DNA of 64,000 nucleotides. Origin: Fragum whitleyi. Lineage: Eukaryota > Mollusca > Bivalvia > Cardiida > Cardiidae. A program made the translations under genes and the position numbers. The stretch covers positions 59,793,856 to 59,857,855 of the forward strand of contig OX411544.1 in assembly GCA_948146395.1 (NCBI GenBank). Reading direction: 5' to 3'. Every line of letters begins with the position of its first letter. Position 1 is the stretch's first letter. Positions 54,039 through 64,000 of this stretch are shown here, one piece after another. The notes beneath the pieces are model-generated. The model did no database searches and was not told the origin of the DNA. It was given only the letters and a program-made list of their open reading frames with translations.

Positions 54039-54561
54039 GGTGATGTTTTGTATTTTCACTTTTCCCAAGCTCATGTTTGCTTTATGATTATGATCCTGTA
54101 TATATTTAAGACTTTCAAAATGTACAACATGGAAAATATCCTTCCTACTGAAGAATTATTTTCACTGTTTACTTAAATTGTTACATGTATTTAGAAATTG
54201 CTCCTTTTTCGCTAACTATTAAGTTAAGTCAGGAATCATCTGTCTGTTCTAGCTTCCAGATGTATCTGTCCAAACCCTAAATCTTTACCTGTGAACATTT
54301 CCTGTTACTTAAAAGCTATATACTATTTACTTAATTATATCTATTATCAATGTTATTCTCTCATATATGCTTCTTTTAATTCAAAGGTTATCCAAGGTCA
54401 AAATGGCCATAATTGATATCATGGTGAAGTTTGATAAAAGTTTAACGCAGTTTCTATGGGATCAGAGTTCCATGAATCAGTATTTTTCAACTGTCATGTC
54501 CTAAGCCTTTAAATGCTGATTAATAGTGTCATAGTATTTTCAAAATGAAGATGCATAGTAC

Positions 54562-54808
54562 TTAACCCTTGTCATGCTGAATAGAAGCCTTTTGAAAATC
54601 ATATTTAAATCAAAGGGCTCAAAGCACTGAATGTACTTAGTGTGTGTCTACATCTATATCAAGAATATAATTATTATACCTTTTTTGGGTTTAAAAAATG
54701 CAGAACAGGGGTTGTGGACTAAGATCAGACTGCACACATGTGCAGGCTGATCTTTGTCTTAACCTTCTGCCAAAGCAGGAATATTCCGAGCTCAGCATGG
54801 CCAGGGAT
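54562..54808 (+). mobile_element. TTAA MITE, family P2
   Basis: Left TTAACCCTTGTCATGCTGAA intact. Right CTCAGCATGGCCAGGGA has lost the TTAA. Palindrome CAGACTGCACACATGTGCAG present. Confidence 0.7.
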
Positions 54809-55806
54809 ACGTAGAACTTGGATGATTTAGATCTAAGGTTCATCCTTTAACAGTCAATTTAGCTAATAAGGTCAAAGAAATGACCTAAATGCACCAGATA
54901 GACACCAATTACCACAAGAGGAATCCAAGCAGACATCTGACATGATGGTTATTTCTTTTTGGCTAGCTGTAATAAGTTTCCAGTATCATTAACTAGAATG
55001 GGATCCAAGATCTTGACATATTACATTAAACTTTCTCATTCCATTTGCAACTCTAACCTTTGTCTTGAGAAAACCTGAAATTAATCTGACCCAAAATTGG
55101 CTTACTTCATAAAGAGAGATTTTTGCAATAATTATTTTGTATAGTTAATATGTAAATAAACCAATTTAGTCTGTTTGTGACTTTTCTAACAATTTTAAGT
55201 GAGTGGGATTAGGAGACATGTTAAGTTTGCACAATTGAATGTGGGCTCATTTAGGGAATCCAGATCATTTTCTCACAAAATCTTTAAAGGCACTTGCAAG
55301 CTTTAAGCACATGATTTTCAATATGTTAAAACACCCCAAAGATTATTTATCTTTTATCCAAGTCAAATGATGCAGCTTTATAGTAAATTTATAGTACAAA
55401 GTAAGAAAATTTTGTTGCATTAACTTTTTTCAGAAGTGTTTTAGTGCATAAATATGAAAAAAAATACTGTAGTACAAAAGTAGAACTTTGATGATATAGG
55501 CCTAAGGTTCATCCTTTAACAGTCAATTTAGCTAATAAGGTCAAAGAAATGACCTATATGCACCAGATAGACACCAATTACCACAAGAGGAATCCCGGCA
55601 GACATCTGACATGATGGTTATTTCTTTTTGGCTAGCTGTAATAAGTTTCCAGTATCATTAACTAGAATGGGATCCAAGATCTTGACATATTACATTAAAC
55701 TTTCTCATTCCATTTGCAACTCTAACCTTTGTCTTGAGGAAACCAGAAATGTCTCTGATCTGAAATTGGCCTACTTTATAAATGGACAAATTGCAATAAT
55801 TATTTA
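54809..55806 (+). repeat. ~660-bp direct duplication with conserved 240-bp block
   Basis: The block from TAAGGTTCATCCTTTAACAG to CTTTGTCTTGAG lies at 54834-55070 and again at 55503-55740. By eye there are about three differences inside. Sequence before and after can be aligned only loosely (CCAATTTAGTCTGTTTGTGA versus CCAATCCGGTCTGTGTGTGA). Non-coding in all frames. Confidence 0.75.
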
Positions 55807-55941
55807 CCCAAGTCATGCTGAAACCTGAATATAAAGGTATATATACAGGCTATAAAAAATATCAGCTTGCTCGTGTGTGCAGTTGATCTTAGTCTACACC
55901 TCACGGTATGATAAGGCTTTAGTACTGTGAAAATTCTAATA

Positions 55942-56154
55942 AACCAATCCGGTCTGTGTGTGACATTTCCAACAATTTCAAGTGTACTTGATTTGGAAAT
56001 ATGGAGCTGCCTGGATAGCCAGTAAAAAAGATGCTCTGATTGTGTACAAAGACTTAGAATCAGTAGCTATTTTAATATATTTAGCACTATGTGAAGACTC
56101 TGATCGGTCTGTGCAAATGCACAGGCTGATCTTAGTCTTAGCATTATGCTCATA
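55942..56154 (+). mobile_element. MITE family M3
   Basis: GGTCTGTGTGTGACATTTCC and AACAATTTCAAG at left. Internal module GATCGGTCTGTGC faces GCACAGGCTGATC at about 56101-56130. Right end GCATTATGCTCAT. The ends are more decayed than at 58979. Confidence 0.55.
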
Positions 56155-57370
56155 TAAAATGTTCAAAAAGATGCACATTGGCATAATTTGTATGCTATCA
56201 TATTGCTTAATGTTTTCCAAAGCTTTATTTTTAAAGGGTATAAAAACTTATGATTTTTATGACGGAAAGATTTAATACTTCCATAGGAAATTAATAGTCA
56301 TATGTTTAGTGGTTGACTTAACACATAATCTATTAAAATTATAAAAAAAATATGAGTACTGTTTTCATGGATAATGCACAACTGTTGCAAGCATTTCTCA
56401 GGAACAATACTGATATTTAGCATGATGGTAGATCTCATTGATATGCAATTGCTGATACCAAGGTGTTCTTGGCTAGTTCAAACAGATTTGTTAAAAAGTT
56501 TATCATAAAAAGTTTAGATTTTCTCTTATTACTATTGATATGTTTATTGGGATATAGTATGTATGTTCAATTAAGATTTTCCCAAAGATGAATGCGGGCA
56601 TTTTGTGCAATAAGATATGTTTTGTTATGCTATATATTTATGTGCAATCAAGTTGCCAAGAATCTGCCAGAATTGATGGATATTTAATACTTTCACCTTG
56701 AGACCACTGTAATAATACACTTAACAATCTGTTTTAAATAAAAACAACTTGTCATATTTTAGTTTCAGGCTGTCTTAATTTACTCTTCTTTTCCTGTTCT
56801 AGAAAAATTCTTAAAACTTTATCTTTGGAAAACTTTTCCCCAATTTGATGACAAATGCCGGGGACCAAAATGATTTTTAGTCCCCAGCCTTTGTCATGAA
56901 ATTGAAACATATTTACCCATGGCATAGATTGCAATGCATTTCACTCTGTTTTAAGGTACCAGATATGACCCCCAGTCGTATCAAATATCCCTTCTGAAAT
57001 AGGGTGGATGATACTGAATCTTAGTCTGGCTGCCAGACTCTTCTTTACAGCATTTTTTCAAAGGGAATTAAATGTGTCAGTCACTACATAAATTCCAATT
57101 AAGTCCCCTGACTCTGAAAAGAAGTTTTTGATCAGCACTTGTTAATATGAACTAAGATTAAAGAGGCTTTTAATACAACTACAACAAAACATTCCTGAAA
57201 ATGCTAACAAAAACGACTGCGGCCTGTCTAACTGACCCTATGTTGGATGAGTTAGCAATGGGATTGGAAAAATTGTTGTAGTGAGTACTGGTTGGAGAAA
57301 TACCAGTAAACCATGATAAGGCTGTTTAGGTTCTGCAATATTACTGAAATTCTAGTTGTGAAAAGTGCTG
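56155..57370. other. no recognisable feature
   Basis: About 1.2 kb without a gene or repeat boundary that I can support. Confidence 0.4.
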
Positions 57371-57599
57371 TTAATCCTTTCCTGTTTTACAAAATTTTGG
57401 ACCTGTCCAAATTCAAAGGTTTTGCAGATGAAAATTTAAAGTGGATTTAATTTGAAAAATAACCATTCTGTAGGGTAGAAAATAGTGTGGAAAATGAAGA
57501 AATGGCTTGTCAGAAGCAATTTCTTCTTTTTTCACAATGTTTTCTCAATTACAAAATCTTAGGGACGTAAAAACCAGGGATTGGGCAGAAAAGGGTTAA
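57371..57599 (-). mobile_element. TTAA MITE, family P1, full-length
   Basis: TTAATCCTTTCCTGTTTTAC left, GGCAGAAAAGGGTTAA right. The central hairpin has one mismatch (GAAGAAATGGCTT versus AAGCAATTTCTTC). Confidence 0.75.
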
Positions 57600-57687
57600 A
57601 ACCCAGTCACACAAGCAGATTGGTTCATTTTCTTGATAGATTGCTGCAATGAAAAACCAGGGTGTTTGGATTATTGTGTATGAAGAT

Positions 57688-57872
57688 TTGTTTGTTTGAA
57701 TGGGTTTTACGTCGCTTTCAACAATTTCGCAGTTATATTGCGACGGCCGGAGCCCTTAACAATGGATTCCTGGTATTTCTTTCACCTGTACTACCATTAC
57801 ACCCTTTCCTAGCCTCCGACTGCTATCTCACATAGGTTTACGATTATCTACCCATCGGTGAGAGACAAAAGT
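57688..57872 (-). mobile_element. SINE, 5'-truncated, minus strand
   Basis: Read inversely, the body CACCGATGGGTAGATAATCG, ATAGCAGTCGGAGGCTAGG and GGGTGTAATGGTAGTACAG leads to a 3' end AACTGCGAAATTGTTGAAAG and CCCATTCAAACAAA. The body matches 6515-6912 and the 3' end matches 60699-60966. The tRNA head is missing. Confidence 0.7.
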
Positions 57873-57892
57873 TGGAATGGATGTGTATGAAG

Positions 57893-58063
57893 AAGCCAAT
57901 CCAGGCTAGTAGTCAGTAAAGCATTGGGCTGTCAATCCTGGGGTCATGGGTTCAAACCCTCGGCTTGTCAAATTTTCATGGGTAGGTGCACTAGCTTCCT
58001 AGATATAACTTGGAATAATGTTGAAAGTGGCCTTTAACCAAAATAAAGCAATTGTATGAAGAA
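57893..58063 (+). mobile_element. tRNA-derived SINE
   Basis: Head with GGCTAGTAGTCAGTAAAGC, an anticodon-loop-like GGCTGTCAATCC and B box GGGTTCAAACCC. The 3' part is AATGTTGAAAGTGGCCTTTA then ACCAAAATAAAGCAATTGTA. The 3' end resembles the neighbouring SINE (TTGAAAGT-GCCTT), so they may share one mobilising LINE. Confidence 0.65.
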
Positions 58064-58496
58064 GTGGAAATTATCTTAACACTTCTTGAAATATGAAGAA
58101 GGATTTTCATGTTTCCAATCATTAACAGATACAGCTGGTTTTAATTTCCACTAGTAAAAACAGCATCCCATGAAAATGACTCAGCATGCAGAGAGTTCAA
58201 GGTTCAAGTGAAATTATTAGGATAATGGTGATACGATCATAAACCATTTTATTTAGCAATTATTAAGGATAATTCACTTGGCTACTTTCCCTTCAAAGTA
58301 ACAGCCATTTTGTGGGCTGTTTATTGTCAGTTTTATAGCCTCAGTAATAACCACTTCCCTCTTAATTTCATATTAAAAAATGAGAGTGTAGTTGATGTAG
58401 GAAATTTGCTGCTTGAAGGTACTTAAAGCAGTTTCACACCAAAGAGTTAATCAATTCTCTATATATGGTTAAGGAGTGGAAAAGCAAGACAAACTT

Positions 58497-58620
58497 TAAA
58501 CCTTGTCATGTTTAATGAAAACATTAGCAAAATTGCATTACAATCAAAGTGCTGAAAGCTATGCACTACTTATAAGTTGGTGTTAATTTTGACTTCAGTT
58601 TTGATAAATTGTTGAAAATA
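58497..58620 (+). mobile_element. MITE P2, left half
   Basis: TTTAAACCTTGTCATG, GCAAAATTGCATTACAATCA and AAGTGCTGAAAGC match the P2 left half. The right half is missing. Confidence 0.5.
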
Positions 58621-58697
58621 TGAAACAAAAAATTATAATAATAAAAAAAGAAACATCTTATGATGACTTAAGTATTTATCATTTAAGCCTTCAAATT

Positions 58698-58930
58698 CAT
58701 TTCTGACCGGAAAAGGGACCATGCACTTGGGTGATCTGTAAAGATTGAAACTTTTTGCAAATATCAAGTTTTCTAAATCTTGAATGATTTATCTACCTTC
58801 CAATGTGGATTATTTCTGAAATATGCCTTCTGGTTGACTTATGCTGTATCCAATACCTTTTCCAAATATTTATTTCCAGGAGTTCCTAGATCATGAGATG
58901 GGGCCCTTTATTGTGTGACAGGTCACATTT
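58698..58930 (+). mobile_element. MITE family M4, degraded
   Basis: TTCTGACCGGAAAAGGGACC at left. GAGATGGGGCCCTTTATTGT and GTGACAGGTCACATTT at right. The middle ATGATTTATCTACCTTCC and GGTTGACTTATGCTG aligns with 35000-35060. Confidence 0.6.
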
Positions 58931-58978
58931 AAGTAAATTTTAACAGGTCAAGAAACAATTGATACTAATAACAATAAA

Positions 58979-59218
58979 TGAGCCTGTGCGTGGCACATCC
59001 AACAATTTCACATATGCATAAGGGGCCAACATTGAGCATCCTAGAAAGCTATGTAGTATAAATAGAAGATTGCCTGAATGTCCCAAGACACTTTGAGACC
59101 TTATCTATCTACAAAGTGCACAGTGAAGACTTTGGTCAGACTGTGCGGATGCACAGGCTGACCAGAGTATTTGCTTAGAGCACATTTGAAATTGTTGGAA
59201 ATGTCATGCTCAGGCTCA
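58979..59218 (+). mobile_element. MITE family M3, best copy
   Basis: TIRs of about 30 bp: TGAGCCTGTGCGTGGCAC then ATCCAACAATTTCA at left. Inversely at right TGAGCCTGAGCATGACAT then TTCCAACAATTTCA. Internal module GGTCAGACTGTGC faces GCACAGGCTGACC at 59134-59163. Confidence 0.75.
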
Positions 59219-59700
59219 AATCATATTGCATCAATCTTAAATATTGCCTATGGATAATAAATAATATTGTCAATCATCAGGAAAGACAATATTGATGATG
59301 TATTCATTTTGTTTTACAAGCCATTTCTCTTTTTCACCACACAGAAATGAGGTTTCATTACACCCACTTATCTTGTCATCTGCAACATACCTCTTTTGAT
59401 TTAGAACAGTCTGAAATATTGCAAAATGGGAAAGGATAAAAGCTTAATTTTAGGTGAACTTCTGAAATACATAGATGAACTGCTGGTATTTTAGAAGCAC
59501 TGCATCTCTGTCCAGGCTACTTAAGGGCTGCCTTTCATTGTTGGAAATATTGAACTGAGGTTGAAAAATGTCTGTCATTCAGGGCATCTTATTTCAAAAA
59601 TAACCTGCAGTGCAAGATTCTGGTCTAAGGGAAATAACCATGTAAAGTACAAAAAGAGGACATTTTCAACTTGTAACTATTCATGTACATGTATTATATC
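59219..59700. other. no clear feature
   Basis: 59270-59300 has a short hairpin (GACAATATTGATG region). GCAAAATGGGAAAGGATAAA near 59418 resembles a worn P1 end. Nothing firm. Confidence 0.3.
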
Positions 59701-59950
59701 AAAGAATTAAAATATAACCCCCAAAACTATGTACAGAAGTCAGCTTGATGGTCAGTCCGTCTGTAGCTTTTTTATCTGGAAGTTTTAGCAGAAACCATTT
59801 CATCTACTGAGCGGCTATGAAATTTATACAAAATGTATATCTGCATGTGATGTTGTGCACCTGCAATTTTGAAGCCCTTACTATCACAAGTTGCTGAGTT
59901 ATCTCCCCTTGAACATGCAAATTTCACTAAATAACTATAGTCCAGAACAT
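59701..59950 (+). mobile_element. degenerate Helentron-like core remnant
   Basis: GTCAGTCCGTCTGTAGC, GAAACCATTTCATCTACTG, AAATTTATACAAAATGTATA and GTTATCTCCCCTTGAACATG are typical core words of this repeat class. Ends absent. Confidence 0.35.
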
Positions 59951-60275
59951 TTAGCCAACACTAAGCCCTGGTTTTACATGTTCTGGAAAGTGGATAATTA
60001 TAAACCAGATAACAAAAACTTAGTAAAACAAGTATTCCTTGCTAAATATTTCATAAAATATCATTGAGATGTCAATCCAGTTATTCTGCTTATTAGGCCT
60101 TTATTTCTATCAGACTAATATTCACAATTATATTCCAAAGGATAAGTGCAAAAATATTTCAAAAAGTGCTATACTGTCTTCATATCTGTATTGCAGAAAA
60201 ACTATATTGACATATAGAGAGGGTATTTGGATTTCAAATTAAATTATTTCAACATACCCAATATTTTTGGTAGTC

Positions 60276-60308
60276 ATTTGAATTGTCTTGATAAGACAAT
60301 TCAAATGA
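60276..60308. repeat. perfect short hairpin
   Basis: CATTTGAATTGTCTT, GATA, AAGACAATTCAAATG-type arms pair over about 15 bp, immediately left of the MITE at 60319. Confidence 0.6.
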
Positions 60309-60318
60309 GTACACACAA

Positions 60319-60521
60319 CATACTGGTTAGAGACCAATTCTCTCCAAGTACCAGTTCTTGCCAACTAACCCAGTTCATGGAGAAGACGGAAAGGAAGCCA
60401 TTTTAAATTACAAGTTATGTTGACAACAACTTCTTTTATTCAGAAAATAATTTGTTGTGAATGAATATTGCATCTTTACTGAGGAAATTGTCAGGTGGCG
60501 AGAATTGGTCTTCAACCAGTA
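60319..60521. mobile_element. TA-flanked MITE, CTGGTT ends
   Basis: Left TACTGGTTAGAGACCAATTC. Inverse right TACTGGTTGAAGACCAATTC. Shared TIR of about 25 bp including the TA. TA flanking fits Tc1/mariner-type mobilisation (inference). 200 bp, non-coding. Confidence 0.65.
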
Positions 60522-60698
60522 GGGTTTTGATGAGAAGTTAAGATTGTAAACTGTCAATACCCTATTTCATCTGTACTTTCTTCATATTTATTTTGTAGGC
60601 CCTGATAAAGATGTTTTGGATGTAGATCTTCACAGGAGCAACTTTTGGATTGATGCATACTAGCCAGCCTTAATACTATCATCCTAAGAAGATGGACG

Positions 60699-60966
60699 CT
60701 GCCGTCATAGCGCAGATGGTAGCGTGTCGGACTGTCAATCTAGAGGACCCGGGTTAGATCCCCAACGGCGGCATTCATTTTTTCCTACAATTTCTTTCCC
60801 ACCAATGGATCGATAGTCATATACCTATGTGCAGCTGGAGGCTAAATAATGGATGTAATGGTAGTACTGATGTGAGAAATACCAGGAATCCATTGTAAAG
60901 TGCTCAAGCTGCTGCAATAAAACTGAAAAATTGTTGAAAGTTGCCTTAAACCCCATTCAAACAAAA
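60699..60966 (+). mobile_element. tRNA-Asp-derived SINE, full-length
   Basis: The head 60699-60771 has acceptor stem CTGCCGT/ACGGCGG, A box TAGCGCAGATGG, anticodon loop CTGTCAA (GTC, Asp) and B box GGTTAGATCCC with one consensus change. The body matches the SINEs at 6515 and 57688 (CACCAATGGATCGATAGTC, GGATGTAATGGTAGTACTG). The 3' end is ATTGTTGAAAGTTGCCTTAA and CCCATTCAAACAAA. Confidence 0.8.
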
Positions 60967-61179
60967 AATTAAGTATATTGACTATATTATTGATCATATG
61001 ATATTGAAGCCTTATTCAATATTATTGTCAATAATATCAACAGTGTAAATGGACCACTTGCAAGCAGCACTGGTGTCGAAAAAAACAAAGTGGGGCAGTA
61101 ATCCAGAAATCAATTACTGAAAAAAATTTAATAGAGCCCCTTTGCTGTAATAAAACCACATACCGAGGGTTCAACGCAA

Positions 61180-61450
61180 GAGTGTAGTAACTCTGTTTTA
61201 GTAAATTTTACAGGAGAGAGAAAAAACATTCTCATTTTTCTATTTCGGACTTTTCAACAGCCTTATTCTAAATATATTCTATTTTACACACATAAAGCAT
61301 ACTGAAAAGTAATTGAATTGGAAATTAGTTATATTTAATGAGAAACTTGAAAGTTGGTGAGTTACTACTTTATTGCGCTAAAACAACCTTATTTTCAAGA
61401 AAAATTTTGCCACAAGAAAGTAGTAACTAGAGTTACTACAGTCTTACAGT
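61180..61450. mobile_element. MITE-like element with GTAGTAACTC repeats
   Basis: AAGAGTGTAGTAACTCTG at left is mirrored by AGAGTTACTACAGTCTT at right. GAGTTACTACTTTATTGCG and AAGAAAGTAGTAACTAG inside repeat the motif in both directions, and AATAAAGTAGTATC follows at 61488. Subterminal motif iteration of this kind is common in DNA transposon ends. Confidence 0.5.
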
Positions 61451-62125
61451 CAAAAAATATCTAATTTGTGACAAATGTTTATTGCAATAAAGTAGTATCT
61501 AATAATAAATGCAACACAAGAGCAAATTGCTTAGTGAAATTTAAGAAAGGAGCATGCAAAATACTAAAATGTGAAACTTCGTCATAAGCTGCAGCAATAA
61601 TTTGGTACTCATTATCATAGATTTTCATTTTCTGTCCTAATTTGTTTCAAAACCAACAACACTTTGTTTCTTATATATTTTGATTTTTTTTTTCTTTTGG
61701 AATATTTAGACTTTAAGATAGAATGTCATAAAAGATACCTATTTAAAAATAATTAGCATGTACGTTGTCTGTACTTGCGGTCAATTTGTTGTTGAGCATC
61801 AGTTATCAACATACATTACTGGTGTATTCAATAAAGTTGGAACTAGTAGGTTGATATTTCATTTGAATTTGTGTTTTATCTCATATTATCAACAGTAATT
61901 TCAGTCATGACTTGAGCTCCAAAACATGGATTCCAGAAATTTCTAATATCAGTATTATACCAGCTTACATCATTCTGAGCCCCCAGTTGCTAATTATGGG
62001 AGATGAATGTACCTAAAGATATTGGCTACAACAGGAAATCAAAAACAGGACCTCATTATTCAGAAAGTCTCACATGCTACCAACTGGGTACTGGTTGGAT
62101 GCATAACAGAACTATCACATTTCAT
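61451..62125. other. no recognisable feature
   Basis: AT-rich, no gene seen. Confidence 0.4.
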
Positions 62126-62373
62126 TTTCAGCTCCACTGGCTGAAAGCAACTGGGGCTATTGTCATGACGTTGTGTCCGTTGTGCGTCCGTCTGTGCGTC
62201 AGTGCGACCGGTCGTAAACTTTTTCTTTTAAAAATCTTCTCAGAAACTACTGGATGAATTTCAATCAAACTTCACAGGAATGATCCTTGGGTGACCCTCT
62301 TTTAAAGTTGATCAAGAAATTTTGATCCAATGAAAAACATGGATTTGATGGGCGTGGCTAATTTCCAAATATG

Positions 62374-62381
62374 GTAAAAAG
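62374..62381. repeat. 8-bp target duplication, left (GTAAAAAG)
   Basis: GTAAAAAG recurs exactly at 63068-63075. Confidence 0.75.
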
Positions 62382-63067
62382 TAGGGATGGTAACGAGTAC
62401 CAATTTTACTAATCGATTACTCGTTCACATTTCCGATCGAGTACTCGAGTACTCGGATAGAATTGAGGACATTCATTATTCTGTGTCTTTAAACGTAAAG
62501 ATATACGGTATTTGCTGCATATTTTCGGTCGAAGTTGAAATGACATGATTGCTAATATATTTTAAGAAACGGAAAATTGTAATGTGCTTGCTTATAGAGT
62601 GTCATTTCTAGGGAATATTTCCAGACGATATTCATCGGTTATACATGTATATATAACTTTCAGTTGAGAAAGACCAAGTAACTACAACATCGATAAGATT
62701 GTGTTACAAGGTTTTGGAACGACACTGCAACCTTCCGTTGATCAGAAGATCCAAGTAAATCACAATGTCCCTAATCAAAGTACCAAAATTCGAAGGTGCA
62801 AAAAGTTACAAAATGACGTGTATTGTTTGACAGCAAGAACAATGACAGTTGGCAATTGATTGTAAATTTGGAAAAATATCGATAAGACAATCGGCAGGCG
62901 CCCAGGTGTTGCATACATTATCTTTAGATTTTCATATGACAGATCGATATTTTGAGAAAATATGAAAAAAATGAGATTGGAAACGGTTTTGCTATTATTT
63001 CATTTTTTTCTTACCGATTAATCGATTATTGAAATTGGTATAAATCGAATACTCGTTCCCGTCCCTA
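62382..63067. mobile_element. hAT-like non-autonomous element
   Basis: Left TAGGGATGGTAACGAGTAC and ATTACTCGTTC. Inverse right TAGGGACGGGAACGAGTATT and AATCGATTAATCGG. 8-bp duplication GTAAAAAG. TAGGG-type ends with 8 bp are hAT hallmarks. 686 bp with palindromic GAGTACTCGAGTACTC near 62440 and no transposase frame. Confidence 0.8.
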
Positions 63068-63075
63068 GTAAAAAG
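63068..63075. repeat. 8-bp target duplication, right (GTAAAAAG)
   Basis: Exact match to 62374-62381. Confidence 0.75.
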
Positions 63076-63682
63076 TGAGTTTTCTTAGATTTTAATAGAT
63101 GGATACAATTAAATTTTACATGAACGATCCTTGTGTGACCCTTTATCAGTCTTCAAAAGATTATTGAGATCGGATGTAAATTATGCATTTTATGGGCGGA
63201 GGTCATTTCTGTATATGTTATATAGTGGGAACTTTCAAAATCATCTTCTCAGAATATAATTGATGGATATCAACCAAATTTCACTGGAATGATCCTTGAG
63301 TGACCCTCTATCAGTCTACCAAAAATTATTGTGACCGGATGAAAAATATGTATTTTATGGGCGGAGGTCATTTCTCTATGTGTTATATAGTGGAAACTTT
63401 GAAAATCATTTTTTCAGAATGTAATTGATGGATACCAATGAAATTTTACATGAATGATCCCGATTGATCCTTTATCAGTCTTCTTAAAATCATAACGATC
63501 GTATGAAAATATGCATTTTATGGGCGGATGTCATTTATGGATATGTTTTATAGTTGAATCTTTGAAAATCATTTTCAACATCAGTAGAATCTAAAATATC
63601 TAAAAATCGAGTCAAAACTTTTATTGCTTTACTAGAATTTCAAGCCTGTGGAGCGACTCAAGCCATGGCATGGTTTTCTAGT

Positions 63683-64000
63683 TAAAATTGATGTTAAATA
63701 TGCTTGATAAATCAGCATCCTTATTTGTCAAACAAGAACAGCAACTTCTTAATGAAAGTGAGTTAATATACCTTATTTTTTCAATCCTACAGTATTGACA
63801 AAATAGCCAGTACATTCACAATGGGCTATCCTATTCAAAAACTTCAAAAGCCCAATACATGTAATGTGGGTTTAGTGCAAGCACTTACAACTTGTGCAAA
63901 TATCAAAGGACTTGATTAATATGAATACAAATCCTCTGCACTATCCATAGTATTGACAATTATATTGTATTAATTTTTTGTTCATTCACTATCAAGTATT
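63683..64000. other. no recognisable feature
   Basis: AT-rich to the window edge; nothing assigned. Confidence 0.4.

Larger units (their letters stand above)
62126..63682 (+). mobile_element. Helentron-like repeat, family A, interrupted by hAT-like element
   Basis: 5' TTTTCAGCTCCACTGGCTG and GTCCGTTGTGCGTCCGTC. Cores before (62225-62381) and after (63076-63600) the insertion share GGATGAATTTCAATCAAACT-type and TTTTATGGGCGGAGGTCATT-type words. 3' CAAGCCTGTGGAGCGACTC then GCCATGGCATGG and TTTTCTAGTT is a decayed family A end. Confidence 0.65.

Overview
The window reads as non-genic, AT-rich animal DNA packed with transposable elements. No host protein-coding gene or convincing exon could be identified. 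The repeat content points to a mollusc, probably a bivalve. It holds pearl/CvA-like repeats with an ACGG microsatellite and a terminal hairpin, tRNA-derived SINEs with a (ATTGT)n tail, many TTAA-flanked MITEs, and a DIRS retrotransposon. The clade call is an inference from repeat types, not from a marker gene.

The centrepiece is a nearly complete DIRS-order (tyrosine-recombinase) retrotransposon on the minus strand, 15376 down to 9342. In sense order it has a left inverted terminal repeat, a leader carrying about six ~72-bp tandem repeats, and a gag-like ORF1. Next come a reverse transcriptase, an RNase H joined to the DIRS-specific downstream domain, a tyrosine recombinase with all catalytic residues, an internal complementary region and a right inverted terminal repeat. 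The internal complementary region is the reverse complement of the right terminus joined directly to the left terminus, which is what a circular DIRS intermediate predicts. The pol frame carries one in-frame TAA and one apparent 1-bp deletion in a G run. The element lies inside an older PIF/Harbinger-like transposon (8280-15613, TAA target duplication) that keeps a decayed transposase fragment.

Layout: 1-8279 holds MITEs, hairpins, SINEs and degenerate tandem-core repeats. 8280-15613 is the Harbinger plus nested DIRS. 15771-22954 holds many MITEs and a pearl-like repeat. 23056-27568 holds three large repeats of one Helentron-like family (subterminal inverted repeats, tandem ~150-bp cores, a 3' hairpin, no target duplication). 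28-31 kb is mostly unique with foldbacks. 31440-33430 is a ~757-bp tandem triplication with an unusually conserved core. 33.5-44 kb is MITEs, short palindromes and SINE fragments. 45089-50860 holds Helentron-like repeats of a second family, one nested in another. 51055-53035 is a 2-kb element with long inverted ends and a 9-bp target duplication (Mutator-like). 53.8-64 kb holds MITEs, a duplicated ~240-bp conserved block, SINEs and a hAT-like element nested in another Helentron-like repeat.

Three patterns recur: nested insertions with readable target sites; several repeat families with different cores but the same 3' ending (hairpin then CTCTTGTTT); and three MITE families with different ends that share one internal palindrome.
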